Source: Sepiola atlantica
Taxonomy: Eukaryota > Mollusca > Cephalopoda > Sepiida > Sepiolidae
Reading direction: 5' to 3'
Assembly (NCBI GenBank): GCA_963556195.1
Contig: OY744516.1
Span: 31,229,293-31,293,292, forward strand
DNA: 64,000 bases
Positions 21,335 to 33,946 of the stretch are shown piece by piece (positions within the stretch are counted from its first letter, which is position 1; each line of letters opens with the position of its first letter). Position numbers and translations under genes: made by a program. The notes under the pieces were generated by a model that did not search any database, was not told the origin of the DNA, and saw only the letters and a list, made by a program, of their open reading frames with translations.

Positions 21335-21740
21335 TCTAACCTAATAAGTCCCGCACTGTCTACACAGCCCCATCCCCAATCTCATCGCCGCAGTGTGGCA
21401 TCCCTGTGCTTGTTTTACAAGAACTTCTACAGAATGAACTTACTACATTTGTACCACTTCAAAATCCCACCCTAAGCAACCTAAATGCTGAGAATTTCTT
21501 ACTATAATAGCTTCTTTCTTTAGACTATTTGCTTTTGGAATTACCTCCCTGCTCTCTGCTCAACTGACCATACAAACATCGAGAAATTTAAATTCAATGT
21601 GAACAAACATCTTGCCCAACTCCCAACCCAGGTTTCCCCCTATAAATATGGCCCCTATCACAGTAGTCCCTTACGCTTCAGTGGCCATATGCCTTATTTT
21701 GAGTGGACTTCACTTCAGTGTAGTAGCTAATGAAAAATAA
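21335..21740 (+). mobile_element. CR1/jockey-type LINE 3' end
   Basis: Reading after the CT tract gives LSHRRSVASLCLFYKNFYRM, then CFWNYLPALCSTDHTNIEKF and KFNVNKHLAQLP. This is the C-terminus typical of jockey/CR1-group LINEs (RR-VASLCLFY ... WN-LP). Stops interrupt it. It is 5'-truncated, as is usual for LINE copies. A homologous tail is at 53020-53190. Confidence 0.8.
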
Positions 21741-21759
21741 AACATAGTCATGTTTGCAT

Positions 21760-22150
21760 TGATGCAGTGTGGCATCCCTGTGCTTGTTTTACAAGTACTT
21801 CCACGGAATGTGCTCCGATGAACTTACTGTACTTGTACCCTTTAACGTAAGTAACCGCAACAAACCCGATTAGCAGCAGAATTCCACCCCTTCACTGCAG
21901 AGGTCGCTAGATGCCGGAAAACCTTCTACTCTAAGATCTTCTTTCCTCGGACTGTTTACCTTTGGAATCCTTTCTCTGATGCTCCCTGATTCCCCGACGG
22001 TAGCAACAGGCAGAAATTTAAATGTAATTTGAATATGAGGTCATGTGCAAGAACCTAATTTTGCTCTCTCTTCCCGCCTTGACTTCAGCCCTACAAAAAA
22101 CATGCCAAGTCATCATTTATGACCAATTAACACCCCCAACCCAACCTAGG
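21760..22150 (+). mobile_element. second LINE 3' end of the same group
   Basis: Reads CSVASLCLFYKYFHGMCSDE, then FFPRTVYLWNPFSDAP and QKFKCNLN. It stands in tandem with, and in the same orientation as, the preceding copy, whose 3' end is at about 21740. Confidence 0.75.
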
Positions 22151-22900
22151 GTAGATCAAATTTAAAATATGGACAATGAATACCACGGTCATGCGAAATG
22201 TTTTCGCTGAGCTCAGAAAAAATACTAAAACGATCAGAACCATAAAATATTGTTTTTATTAACATTTTGAAACGTTTTCTTGAAACACTTTCTTACATCT
22301 GGCATTAAAATAGATATTGATTATAAACCGTCGCTGTCAGTTTGTCGTCTGTGAAACATTAACGCGCCATAATATTTACTGGAAGCTTCAATAACTTACA
22401 ACTGTGAAAATGGTTAATACTTTGTTTTGGAAAAGGTATCCATTCCCTACTGAATTAAAGCCGTTACATTCTTCCACACCCGACACACCCAAGCGTTCGC
22501 CACCCGATTCAAATATTTCTTTTCGTTGTTTTCTCATATGTTTAATATTGTCTTGATCTCGAAATACTCGTTCAAGTCCTGCTCAAAACTGACGTGGAAA
22601 AATAAACAAAACTGAACCTAAAATGAAATATATAAAAGTAGAGTAAAAGGCGCAGTTGTTAAAAGCAGTCGACACATGGATTTAATATAAAGCGTCTTGT
22701 TTTGAAATTTCGAAAATTAAATCTAGCGATGTTTTAGTTATAAAAAAGAGAAAAAAACACCTTAACAGTTTTTTAGTGTTTATATTTTTGTTTTGACTTT
22801 TTAAACAAATTGCGCTAAGTCAGTCATGATTCGCGTCGTACATTTTTATTTCTTGTTTTATTTAAAAAAAATTTTTTATATAACGCGTTCTCTTTATTCT
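22151..22900. other. no gene seen
   Basis: AT-rich sequence. Confidence 0.5.
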
Positions 22901-22902
22901 TT

Positions 22903-22945
22903 CTTTCTTTCTTTCTTTCTTTTTTCTTTCTTTCTTTCTTCTCTG
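22903..22945. repeat. (TTTC)n microsatellite
   Basis: TTTC/TTCT units. Confidence 0.9.
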
Positions 22946-23640
22946 ATTCTGTTTACATATTTCTTATTCTATACCATTCCCCTCCCCCTATTTATTCTTT
23001 CTGTCTGTTTGTCTTTCTTTTCTTAGAATGGTGTGTGTGCTTGGCCCAAATGGATACCATCGTGTCTATGGAATCGGATATGTAAAGTTCAAATACTTTT
23101 TCTGGCCATTTATGCACTAATACGCTTGGAAAAGTCTGGATGTAATAATAGTCAATAAGAAGGAAACAACCTGCCAAATAGTAGATTTTGCCGTCCAAGC
23201 AGACCACAGGGCGAAGATATAGAAAACAGAAACACGAAGGAAATGCACAAAACTTGCCAAATCACTGAAAGGGGTAAGGAGCATGAAGAAAGTCAATAAA
23301 ATACCAATAATCGTAGGTGCACAAGGAAGAGTTCTGAAAAAACTGAGAGAAAGACTATGAGATATTGAAATCAAGGGACGACTCAGACCATACAACGGAC
23401 GGCAATGATGAAAACATGAAACGTTAAGAAAAATCCTTGAATGTGGAAACCAACCACCATAAACTACAAATGCTAACCAGCCACAGGGAACTTGCAATAG
23501 AAAACAAAAAACATAGCAAGAACACCATCGTATGAATCCAAATGAACTTAAACTGCAAGAAATTTAATAAACTGACCCCCCCCCCCCCAAAAAAAAAGAA
23601 AGAAAAACCGTGTGATGGCACCAGCCTCGGCGAATACCAC
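22946..23640. other. no gene seen
   Basis: Contains C and A homopolymers at 23575-23600. Short open frames here have no recognisable similarity. Confidence 0.5.
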
Positions 23641-23649
23641 ACAAAATAT

Positions 23650-23962
23650 CTGTGAACGTTCAAGGAGGATTGAAAGACAGAGGAAGAAGAGTACTGACAT
23701 GACCTCTACTAGAATGGTGCGGTGAGTACTGGGACATTGGAGAGGCTTATTTCTACCCAACTCCTAGAGAAGACCAATCGTCGTTGCCATCGAGAAACAA
23801 ATGGTAAGCGGCTGTTGTGATACCAAAAAGTAATTTGCAATGGTTATCGAAAGAGGTTGAAACTTAAAGAGACTGGTTTAACTCAAACTTCAACGAACTC
23901 TATTCGTTATTATCAGTGAGCAATCACTGATGATTAATTATGCGAAAAATCTAAGTGAGTAC

Positions 23963-24030
<68 letters not shown>
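23650..24030 (+). mobile_element. (TAA)n-ended repeat family K, copy 1
   Basis: Landmarks in order: GGAGGATTGAAAGACAGAGG, CCTAGAGAAGACCAATCGTC, GGTAAGCGGCTGTTGTGATA, GTTATCGAAAGAGGTTGAA, CAGTGAGCAATCACTGATGA and a long (ATA)n 3' tract (23965-24028). The same order with high identity occurs at 24144-24590 and inverted at 51055-51600, 53345-53480 and 53745-54060. A fixed 3' end followed by a TAA microsatellite suggests a non-LTR retroposon; no RT is visible. Confidence 0.8.
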
Positions 24031-24143
24031 CAGAAATTGCAAGAAACAGCATAAGCTCTCCTCCTTCCCTAACCATCCTCTCTCCAAATAAATAAATAAA
24101 TTAATAAATAAATTAATTAATTAAAAATTAAAAATTAAAATAC

Positions 24144-24498
24144 ATGGTGCCGGCAAAGTCAAACACAAGACAAAATATTTCTAGAGGGTTGAGGAGGATG
24201 AGAAAACCGAGGAGGGACAGCACAAACCATACCTCCACTGTGCGAAGAATGCTTGAACCTTGGGGAGACTTATTGCCACCCAAATCCCAGAGAAGACCAA
24301 TGGTCCTTACAAGCGAGAAATCATAGGTAAGCGGCTGTTGCGATATTGCAAGCTTATTTGCGGTCGTTATCGAAAAGAGGTGAAGAATATTGGAAATTTG
24401 GGGATTCTTGTTGTCACTCAGACTCCAGGAAATACCACTGGTAATTGTCGGTGAGCAATCATTGATTATAATCTGTGTGAGAACTCCTAGTAAGTATA

Positions 24499-24589
<91 letters not shown>

Positions 24590-24590
24590 T
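24144..24590 (+). mobile_element. repeat family K, copy 2
   Basis: Same landmarks: GGTTGAGGAGGATGAGAAAA, CCCAGAGAAGACCAATGGTC, GGTAAGCGGCTGTTGCGATA, TGTCACTCAGACTCCAGGAA, TGAGCAATCATTGATTATAA and CTCCTAGTAAGTA, then (ATA)n to 24588. Confidence 0.85.
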
Positions 24591-24600
24591 ATTATTTAAA

Positions 24601-24670
24601 GATTCCCTTAAAAACAATCACTGATGATAACCTGTGTGAGAACTTCTAGCGAGTAGATAATAATAAGAAA
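24601..24670 (+). repeat. repeat family K, 3'-end fragment
   Basis: AACAATCACTGATGATAACC and TGTGAGAACTTCTAGCGAGT followed by TAATAATAAG: only the last 50-60 bp of the family, placed directly behind copy 2. Confidence 0.75.
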
Positions 24671-24993
24671 AAGAATAAGAAAAAGAAAAAAAAAACAAGA
24701 AGATAAAGAAGAAGATATAATAATATTTGATAATATATCAAATATAATATTATAGTATATTTAAAGATTCCCTCAGAGAGAAACATTTTAAACAAAGATT
24801 ATTTCAAAGAAGCTTTTCGTTAGGTATCTAAGGTTCTGACTTGCAAGAAAATAAAAGCTCAATGCTCATCATACAAATAAACAGAGCTTAATATATATTT
24901 TTAAAGATAGACTCCTTAGCTAATTGAAATGAAATTTGTAACAAAAATCTTGATACCATTATTTCAAAGCTAATATATGTATATTTTTTCAAA

Positions 24994-24999
<6 letters not shown>
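24671..24999. other. no gene seen
   Basis: AT-rich, with short purine and TAATAT runs. Confidence 0.5.

Positions 25000-25031
<32 letters not shown>
25000..25031. repeat. (TA)n microsatellite
   Basis: Pure TA tract. Confidence 0.9.
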
Positions 25032-25035
<4 letters not shown>

Positions 25036-25420
25036 GAAAAAATTATTTACTTTCCTGAATCCATGGATTTTCAAAAATATGCTCTTAGAGAAGAATTTTA
25101 TATTACTGTCAAGCAAACATTTGAACATATAAAAGTATAAAAGATATAAAACTTGTAGAAGCATAAAATATCTAAGGAATCAGAAATATGACGCTAATCT
25201 AGGGTGAAGAGTAGAGTGCAATCCGGAGAATCCAATCTAGTAAAAAGTTCCGGTCTAAGAGATGAAGGGATTCCATTCCAAGGTAAAAGTTCATTGGCAG
25301 TGAAGTGAATCACCCCAAAAAATAAAAAATATACATATGTCCCTAGAAAATTGGTAAAAAATCAAATAGTAAAAATGTTTACTGCTATATTAATACTTCT
25401 TGTGCAGAGCAAAAGAAATG
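25032..25420. other. no gene seen
   Basis: Unremarkable sequence. Confidence 0.5.
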
Positions 25421-25438
25421 ACACACACAAACACACAA

Positions 25439-25509
<71 letters not shown>
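25421..25509. repeat. (CA)n(TA)n compound microsatellite
   Basis: Short CA run followed by a long TA tract. Confidence 0.95.
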
Positions 25510-25510
<1 letters not shown>

Positions 25511-25693
25511 GTACATAGATAATAAACAATAACAAATATTTATTATTTGTCGCTCCCCGAAAAAGTAGAGCACTGTAATAGTAGTATTATCACAGCATGA
25601 CGTCACCTGTTTTATAATGCATCGTTCCTTCCCTTAAAAGAAGTAGAATGCTTAGACGTTTATCCCGCCGATAAAGTGTTAAAATTATCATCG

Positions 25694-25800
25694 TTATTCG
25701 CTGTTCAAAATTGGCCGAGTGGTTAAAGGCGTCGGATTTGATTTGTAAAAAACTTGTAGGCCGGGGTTTCGAATCGCATGACCGGCAGTGAATAGTCATA
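25694..25800 (+). repeat. tRNA-like sequence (SINE head or PLE-terminal part)
   Basis: TTGGCCGAGTGGTTAAAGGC gives a tRNA-Leu/Ser A-box and GGGGTTTCGAATCGC a B-box, 60 bp apart. The acceptor ends do not pair, so a functional tRNA is unlikely. It runs directly into a hammerhead-like motif. Confidence 0.6.
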
Positions 25801-25803
25801 TCT

Positions 25804-25856
25804 CTATGCTGATGATGGGTCCCGATTTAAAAAGGACGAAACGTATACATACATAG
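25804..25856 (+). ncRNA. hammerhead-ribozyme-like motif in a PLE-type terminal fragment
   Basis: CTATG...CATAG form stem I and CTGATGA is the canonical box. GTCC/GGAC form stem II, with three extra bases (TGG) before it, and GAAAC follows. The stem III position holds a palindromic hexamer GTATAC, as in the motif at 60888-60935. It is slightly decayed. A (TA)n tract starts 8 bp further on. Confidence 0.6.
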
Positions 25857-25863
25857 ATAATAA

Positions 25864-25936
25864 TATATATATATATATAGTGTAATTCAGTGTTTTTCTT
25901 TTACAAATCTTCTTCTTCTTATTATTATTATTATTA

Positions 25937-25997
<61 letters not shown>
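25864..25997. repeat. (TA)n and (ATT)n microsatellites
   Basis: Short TA tract at about 25864-25879 and a long ATT tract at 25919-25997. Confidence 0.9.
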
Positions 25998-25999
<2 letters not shown>

Positions 26000-26121
26000 C
26001 CATCCTCCTCCTTTGTCATTTAATATTTAATCTTTTTAAAATTTGGTTCTTCTTCTAAAAACTTTTGCCGTTTTTCTTATTTTCCTTTCCTTTTCTAGCA
26101 ATTCCCTTACCCCTCTATTCC

Positions 26122-26123
<2 letters not shown>

Positions 26124-26162
<39 letters not shown>
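26124..26162. repeat. (CT)n microsatellite
   Basis: CT tract with one TTT interruption. Confidence 0.9.
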
Positions 26163-26520
26163 GTTAGACATATTTGACATGTTAACATTGTTTACAAATT
26201 ACTCACGATTTTTGCTCACCATATCTCCTGGCGACATAACATCTTTTCACTGAGAAGTCTCATCCATTACCAAAGAACTCCCGAAAATGTGTCTATTGTC
26301 CGTCGATCTGTTGATGGAACCGGTGCTCTTAACAGGGCAACGAAACGGAAATGGCAAACAATTATTTCAAGAGATCTGAGAAAATGTCATTTATTTCTTG
26401 ATAAATAAAAATCAAATAAAACAAGATAAAAAAAGAAATAAGCAATAATTTATACTGCGTGACAAAACCATGTGTTAAGTAAATAAAATGTATTAATGAA
26501 AAGTTCTCTAACATACACAG
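26163..26520. other. no gene seen
   Basis: Unremarkable sequence. Confidence 0.5.
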
Positions 26521-26544
26521 ACACACACAGAGACACACAGACAT

Positions 26545-26592
<48 letters not shown>

Positions 26593-26605
26593 GTATATAT
26601 ATATG
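26521..26605. repeat. CA-rich then (TA)n microsatellite
   Basis: ACACACAGAC-type run to 26560, then TA with ATGT and ACAT interruptions. Confidence 0.9.
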
Positions 26606-26889
26606 AATACATTAAGGCAAATGTTATTAAATAACAGGGAGTTTTTTTGTTTTTTCATGCTTTTTTCAATGAAAATACAATAAATTTGGTAATTTGCTTA
26701 AATTTCTGTATATAAGTATAATAATTATTATAGTCATAAAAAGTCAATGAACAGATGTAAGACTTCTATCCCAATGATCATTAATGGACCGGAGGTGATC
26801 TCTTTTGCATCTGATGAAGCCAAACTTTTCGCAGAAACTTTGCAGTAAATTCCACCTTTTGCGATCAGGGCCACCTACTACAAGAATTC

Positions 26890-27630
26890 CTTCATCTGAT
26901 TGAAAAAAAAACTCTAGGCGGCATTCAAATAACTGTCCGAGATAATGCCAAATTATCAAGAATTTCGATGACAACAAAGCAACTGGTCCCGGCAACATTC
27001 CAGTCATAGTACTCAAGAAATTGCAACCCGAAATAAATTCTATCCTTATAAAGCTGTTACGTCGTTGCTTAAAAGAGAAATTATTTCTATCACCTTGGAA
27101 GATTTCGTTTGTCTGCCCAGTATTTTAAAATACTGGAGATCGGGTTTAGCGTTTGAGTTTAGGATTAGAGTGAGCATCTGCATCTCGGTACAGATCGATC
27201 AGTCTTCTGTTTGTCATGGGTAATTTGCTTGAATATGTAATAAATCACGAAATTGTCAACCATTTCAGCAAAACAATCTACTTAATGACAATCAATATTT
27301 GATTTCGTCCTGTCAGATCAACAGCTGACGTGCTGACTGCAATATCGCACAGGATCAGTGAATTTATCGACAGTCGTTGTATAGAGTTTGGCACCAAGAT
27401 TTGCTTCACAAACTTGTTTTCTATGGAATATCTGGAACTGTCCTCTAAACCATTAAATCCTATCTCTCCGTCGAAGCTCATGGTATCAATGTCGGTGTGC
27501 CTCAAAGGTGAATTATGGGCCCAACCATTTTCCTGTACTTTATAAATGATCTTTCAAATCATATTCAGAGATTATTCTACGCAGAGGACACAACTATCAA
27601 CGGCAGCACGTCGAAGAGCATTGATGATCA

Positions 27631-27631
<1 letters not shown>
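26890..27631 (+). mobile_element. LINE reverse transcriptase remnant (CR1/jockey group)
   Basis: FDDNKATGPGNIPVIVLKKL near 26966-27025 is the N-terminal RT block (TGPD-IP) of jockey/CR1-type LINEs, followed by LLRRCLKEKLFLSPWKISFV. Then come LLEYVINHEIVNHFS near 27225, FRPVRSTADVLTAISHRISE near 27303 and LINDLSNHIQR with FYAEDTTINGSTSK near 27540-27620. The last is the YADD catalytic block with Asp changed to Glu. The palm motif A is deleted and several shifts or stops occur. The 3' part ends at a (TA)n tract. Non-functional. Confidence 0.85.

Positions 27632-27690
<59 letters not shown>
27632..27690. repeat. (TA)n microsatellite
   Basis: Pure TA tract bounded by a LINE remnant and a PLE terminal fragment. 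Confidence 0.95.
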
Positions 27691-27692
<2 letters not shown>

Positions 27693-27775
27693 TGACGATT
27701 CCTTACGTAGAATAAACGCGGAGGCCTCTGTGTAGCTTAATTACCATAAATATATATTCATAATTTACTGTTAGA
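27691..27775 (+). mobile_element. PLE terminal fragment with decayed hammerhead core
   Basis: It begins exactly at the (TA)n tract with CTGACGA (27692-27698), then a TTC..GAA stem and AAAC where GAAAC is expected. GCCTCTGTGTAGCTTAATTA follows, the reverse complement of the block at 7118-7145. Confidence 0.55.
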
Positions 27776-27780
27776 TAATG

Positions 27781-28464
<684 letters not shown>

Positions 28465-28720
28465 CAAGAAACCACCCGTCTGTCGGTTTATTGAATAAAT
28501 ATTCGAAAATCCAAGTGCGACCTTCGATTTGATCTATTCATGATGGTGATGGTGATCACGAGGTGCTGTCAACTACATGTGGAAGTAAATGGTAGACGCC
28601 GACCAGCCGGGTCAAGCAGAGGGCTGATTCAACGAAGGTAAGCATAAATGAAACAGATCCGATAAAGAGAAACGAACATCAGACGATCGAAAATGCAACA
28701 TCTTCGATGTGGTGCTAAGT
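28465..28720 (+). repeat. dispersed repeat F, copy 1 right part
   Basis: TATTCGAAAATCCAAGTGCG, AAATGGTAGACGCCG and GGTAAGCATAAATGAAACAG match 33160-33400. Confidence 0.85.
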
Positions 28721-28895
28721 GATCTTCTGTTTCTACAAGAAATAGGGTGAGATTTAACCAAAGTTGCCACAAAGACACAACAAGTGGATCCAACAGAAAC
28801 AGATAAAGAAAAGAAAACAAAGAGAAGAAGAGAAAACGGTGAAAAAAACAGAAGAAATTGTGAGTAAAACCGCGTTTGTTTTATTGTCGTAACTT
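28721..28895. other. no gene seen
   Basis: Unremarkable sequence that grades into purine-rich DNA. Confidence 0.4.
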
Positions 28896-29460
28896 TTAAA
28901 GTCGAAAGAATAAGAATAGACTGTTCAATTGAAAAGGAAAAGTAAGAAGAAATTGAAAAGGAAAAGTAAGAAGAAATAAAATAAATGTAAAAAAGACTAT
29001 TAAGTACTTATTGTTCAAAGGAAAAGTAAAAGAAAAAGAAAGACTAAGAATAGACATAGAGAAAAAGAATAGTGGAAGGAAAGAAAAAACAGAATAGTGG
29101 AAGGAAAGAAACACTAAGTAAAGGATAAATATTGTATTAGCGTTGTACAAAGTTATTAGAAGTTTAAAGAGAAAAAATAGAATGAACGAATTCACTCTGT
29201 TTAGTGATTATTAAAAAAACTTTAATTTAAAGAACAAGTAAAAAGAAAGATATATGTTAAAATTAGACTCAGAAAGGATGAAAGAAAAGAATGTGAACAT
29301 TTAATCGACGTATCGATTAAAAGAAACGACATTATAAATTTATTAGTAGAGTAAAAGAAGGCAAGAAAGAAGAAGACAGTTATAGCAGACACAAATGAAC
29401 TCAAGAGAGACAGTCTAAGGAATTTTAGGGTTGATATGTCGTTCAGAGCATAAGGGGTTT
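28896..29460. repeat. purine-rich low-complexity tract with short tandem units
   Basis: GAAAAGGAAAAGTAAGAAGA is repeated twice near 28930-28975, and ATAGTGGAAGGAAAGAAA is repeated near 29070 and 29095. Confidence 0.75.
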
Positions 29461-29846
29461 GTCGCAATGACCGCCGTGTTTTGTTTTTTGTTATTTATTT
29501 TGCATTGTCTGTCGGCGGAGAAAATTATTGTTCGTAATGTTTTGGTGTAATGTTTTGGTGTCGAATGGGAAAAAAAGGGAAAAAAAGAAATAATTTTGTT
29601 TTTTGAAATTTGGGTTTCTTACTTTCTCGGTTTTGTGTAATTTTGTGAAATGTATGTGGATTCAAATGGTTGGTCGCCGCCATCTTTATTGTTCACAGTT
29701 AGGTGTCTTGTCGGCGTAGGAAATTATTTTTCGTTTAAGGGAAAGAGAGAAAAGTGATTTTGTTTTAAAATTTGGAAACGAAAGGATTGTTTAAATGTGT
29801 GATGATGATGTTTAAATGTTTAAATGTCTGATGATGATGTTTAAAT
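29461..29846. other. no gene seen; short duplicated unit
   Basis: TGATGATGATGTTTAAATG is repeated two to three times at 29795-29850 just before a (TA)n tract. Confidence 0.5.
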
Positions 29847-29852
29847 GTTTGA

Positions 29853-29908
<56 letters not shown>
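29847..29908. repeat. (TA)n microsatellite
   Basis: Pure TA tract. Confidence 0.95.
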
Positions 29909-29911
<3 letters not shown>

Positions 29912-29945
29912 CTTTTCCATGGTTGAAACGGAAGGAAGTAGAAAG

Positions 29946-29952
<7 letters not shown>

Positions 29953-30017
<65 letters not shown>
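29953..30017. repeat. (GA)n(CAGA)n microsatellite
   Basis: GA run followed by about ten CAGA units. Confidence 0.95.
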
Positions 30018-32232
30018 AGAGAGTGCGGAAGGGTTGGAGGAGCAAGAGAGTTAAAATTGTTTGACTGCTAATAATGATCTAGCAGGATTATTCGGTGTTG
30101 CCCGGGTTAGAGTAGGCAAATGTGTGATCTATTTTTGTAAAGAATAATTGAATGGGATTTTTTTCTTCTAATTGTCGAATGATTTTTTGTGAAAGAGAAA
30201 CGCTGTTCTCGGCTTTGGTTCTGAAGAAAATGGGAATAATTTATTGAACATCTTTTTTTCAAGTGAGCAATCAAGATGCGTGCTTATCTTGTATGTGTGG
30301 TAGTTTCAGAGAATTTTTTGTGTTTTTTTTTTCTTCAGTTGTGGATCGGTTATGGAGTGCGGCATTGTTGGTAGTGTTGTTAGTGTGTTTATGTTTTTTT
30401 GTGTTTATGTTCAACGAAAAAATAGTCAATAAAGGGAAATGCTTGACTTGAAGGAATAATTGTTTTCGGAAAAAAATGTATTGTATTTTTGGTGTGTTTA
30501 GTGTTTTCTCCCCAATTGTGATCCTCCGTGAGGATGTGAAAGGAAGAAGGGCGACAGTGCCCTCCCTGTTCATTTGTTGTTTTTTTGTTGTTGGTTATTT
30601 GTTGTTGTTTTTTGTTTGTTTGTTTTTTGTTTGTTTCTTGAAAATTTCGAGCTTTAAGGAGGGAGAGAGAAACAGAAAAAGAAAAAGAAAGATAAGTTTC
30701 TTTTTTTATTTTCAGTTTGTAAACTTTGTAATTGTTGAATTGTAAGAAAAACATTTTTTTCCGGGATCGGAAAGCTTGTAATCCCTGTTGTGTGGCGGTA
30801 TTTAACTTGTAATGTTGGTGGTTGCACGGGGTATGAGACACTCGTTTATTTATTTTCCTTGTTTTTTTATTTGGCTTAGCCAGAATTCCCCCCCCTTGTA
30901 TTTAAATAAATTTATATAAAAAGTAAAAAGCAGTAACGAAAGTGAAATGAATATTAAGTAATGAATGGCCAAGTTATTCAAAACAGAAAAAAAGCTGGAT
31001 GTGAAATCCGATTTTCTTTTCGAATCGGGGGAGTTGTGTAGAGTCAGGGGTTGGTTGTGGAAACTCTGAAAGTGGGCTACATTGGAGAATTCTCGTAAGG
31101 TTCCATAGTATGGAGCGGCTCAGCGGAACTAACGATGTATATTATATCCAGCCGATATGAGGCAAATGGCCTGGTTGCGGTTACCGACTTCGAAAGATTC
31201 GATAGAGATTCCACTACATACAGAAAGGCTGATTGGATGAGGATGACAAGGGGTCATCACTGTTGTGGGTCAGTGTGACCTATAAGAGTTGTCACGAATG
31301 CCGCCGGTCGGGACCACCGAATGACAATACGTGACAATGATAAAAAATAAAATTAAAAAAGTCGCCCGGAGTGGCTCGTAGTATCCCAGGGTTCAAAGAA
31401 AACGTTTTAAATGATATGGGATGGGGATTTCTCCAATATAAGACACCGCATGAGGAAACAAAACAAAAGATGCGAAGAACGACAAAAGACATTAGGGTTA
31501 AATTTATACTCATTTATTTAATAGAAACAATATACTAAAAGGGGTAAATATATCTATAAAAACAAAACAAATGAAAACATGAAAACAAACGTCTATTAAT
31601 AAAAGGGGGGAACTTGTCTATTATAGTTCTATAGCAACAGGATTCATCTTTCACATAAAACATACATGTATATGAGATAGCCTTAGAGGCAAAATGTCCG
31701 GGGAGAGATATTCAAGTTATCACTTACAAGTGGATACATTGTTCATTTGAGGGTCGGTATTTCCGGCAAGTCGTGATGGCCATGTTTCTCTGCAAATGTA
31801 GTTTTCATTTGTGTTGTATCTTCAAATACATTTTTCCTCAGGAAAACAATTCCCGGTCGCTTGTTTTAAATTAGAAGGTTCTTTTCTTATATCGGGAGAA
31901 AAGATACATTCCAGCTTTCTTGCACGCGGCTACCGTCTCATCTTTGTGTAGTATCTCTTTCTCGCGCGCGGCTAAAGTTTTTTCTGTCTTAGCTCGGTAT
32001 CTGCCTCCTCATGACTGACTGTCCCCTCGTGCAGATGTCCTCAAAGTGTGACCGTGTTAACCCGGTGACTCATCCTTCCTCGCGGGCAGTTAAATTCCTT
32101 TTCCTTCTCCCTCGCCGTCTCTTCTTCTTCTTCTCGGCCGTGTCGGCTAAAAATAGACATGACCCCACAAGATCCAACCTGGCTGCTGAAATTGTTTTTC
32201 AGATCTCGTCATGTACAAATATGTGAAGATGA

Positions 32233-32235
<3 letters not shown>
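30018..32235. other. no gene recognised
   Basis: T/G-rich sequence to about 30870, then mixed sequence. 31000-31320 is GC-richer and may be an unrecognised transposon. TGTCACGAATGCCGCCGGTC at 31291 could be an LTR start, but no second copy was found. No conserved protein could be read. Confidence 0.4.

Positions 32236-32302
<67 letters not shown>
32236..32302. repeat. (TA)n microsatellite
   Basis: Pure TA tract ending in TGTATACATA. Confidence 0.95.
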
Positions 32303-32307
<5 letters not shown>

Positions 32308-32640
32308 ACATACTACCGATGTCTTTCGCAGTTTCCTATTCTTAATCTCGATAGATCTCCCTACATTTGTAACAGAGTACCGCAGCTACGTAACGGATCG
32401 GAATGATTGATTGTGAAATTAGGTTGATGAGTATTGAACTTGTTTTCGGCTCGGGGCGGATGAACATGTGCGGCAGAACGGCCAGCATGTCGGAAATAGT
32501 TAGGAAAATCGGGTGGGGTCAATGTGAAATGAATGGAGCTCTTTGGAAGAAGGATATAGTGAAAGGCTAGTCGCCGGCCCCGAGATTATGGTGAGCAGTG
32601 TAGCCGGCTCAGACACGAATTGGACGGACCATCGGGGGTA
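32303..32640. other. no gene seen
   Basis: Mixed sequence. Confidence 0.5.
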
Positions 32641-32710
32641 CGGAGTTAGGTAGTCGTTTCTGGAGTCCATGTTTTTCAACATGGACTCCAGAAACGACCA
32701 CCTAACTCCG
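32641..32710. repeat. 33-bp near-perfect hairpin
   Basis: Arms 32641-32673 and 32678-32710 pair at 32 of 33 positions around a TTTC loop. Unlike the other inverted repeats here, it has no (TA)n tract beside it. Confidence 0.95.
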
Positions 32711-32889
32711 TGTAGAATTGTATGATAGATATATCTTACCGGAAATCAGATGGCCGACCAGAAGAAGAAAAATATGAATTTTAAATGGGGGTTTCTGTTT
32801 TGCTCGGTATTGTTTTTAAAGATCGAATTGAACGAGTGTGGAACCGGGGGACATAGAAAAATATCCCCCTAGTAGGTATTTTATGAAGA

Positions 32890-33400
32890 TGGAAAGGGAG
32901 ATATGTTAAGTAATGAAGGTGGTGATAGATGCAGAAACAGACAATGCCCTTAGAGAGGGTGGTAGTAGCAGAGGAAGTCGCGTTATGTCACTTCCGTTGT
33001 GATGATATTCGAGCCTCTCGGTTCTTGAAGAAGACGGTTGCGTGAAAACCTGTCTCTCGCAAAACACCCAGAGGGGGGGGGCAAGAGACATGAACCAGTA
33101 GCGAAGATTGTATGAGTATTTTTCTACAGTGATTCTCTTTCTCTCTTTCTTCCGTGGATACAAGAAACCATCCGTCTGTCTGTTCCGACGAATGAATATT
33201 CGAAAATCCAAGTGCGGCCTTTGGTTTTATCTGTTCATGATGATAATGGTGACCATGAGGTGCTGTCCACTACGACATGTAAAAGTAAATGGTAGACGCC
33301 GGCCAACCGGGACAAGCAGAGTGCTGATACAACGAAGGTAAGCATAAATGAAACAGGTCCGATAAAGAGAGAAGAACATAGAACGGTAAAAAATGCAACA
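32890..33400 (+). repeat. dispersed repeat F, copy 2 (contiguous)
   Basis: Same landmarks as copy 1, but uninterrupted. It contains CGTGGATACAAGAAACCATC at the point where copy 1 is split. Confidence 0.85.
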
Positions 33401-33595
33401 TTGTTGGAACTGGTTGATCAACATGTCATAGTTGTTGTGGACAATAGTCTCAGATCGGATCGAATGTAGGGTCCACTACCACTATGGCAAGTTCATCAGC
33501 AAATTGCAGTCGAAATTAGAACACGAAACTAGAAAGGATCAAAAGTATCAAACAAGATATACAGATATAATTTGTCTGCATAATCTAAGCAAATG

Positions 33596-33605
<10 letters not shown>
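33401..33605. other. no gene seen
   Basis: Unremarkable sequence. Confidence 0.5.

Positions 33606-33652
<47 letters not shown>
33606..33652. repeat. (TA)n(GA)n microsatellite
   Basis: TA tract followed by GAGAGAGA. Confidence 0.95.
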
Positions 33653-33756
33653 TTTAGATTTTTCACTTATAAAATAGATCATTCAGTGAAGACCGGGGTT
33701 GTTCCAATAAAAACAAGCTCGATGATACTTGATTACAGAGTACAGAGCATTTATAT

Positions 33757-33946
33757 GTGATTTTATGAAGGCTTACCAAAGCATTCCTATCAGGACACCA
33801 ATGATCACCATTAAAGATATTTTTCTTACAAATACTATTTATTCAAATTAAATGTAATTTGAATAAATAGTATTTGTAAGAAAAAATATCTTTAATGGTG
33901 ATCATTGGTGTCCTGAAAGGAATGCTTTGGTAAGCCTTCATAAAAT

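Noticed and set aside
25694..25800. Functional tRNA-Leu gene
   Set aside because: A- and B-boxes are present, but the acceptor arms do not pair and the anticodon arm is not convincing.
25804..26019. Poly-Asn open frame on the minus strand
   Set aside because: Produced by the (ATT)n microsatellite.
30263..30841. Overlapping open frames of up to 150 codons
   Set aside because: T/G-rich low-complexity sequence, frames on both strands and no recognisable motif.
31291..31340. LTR start TGTCACG with GC-rich sequence
   Set aside because: No partner copy or terminal CA pair could be located in the window.
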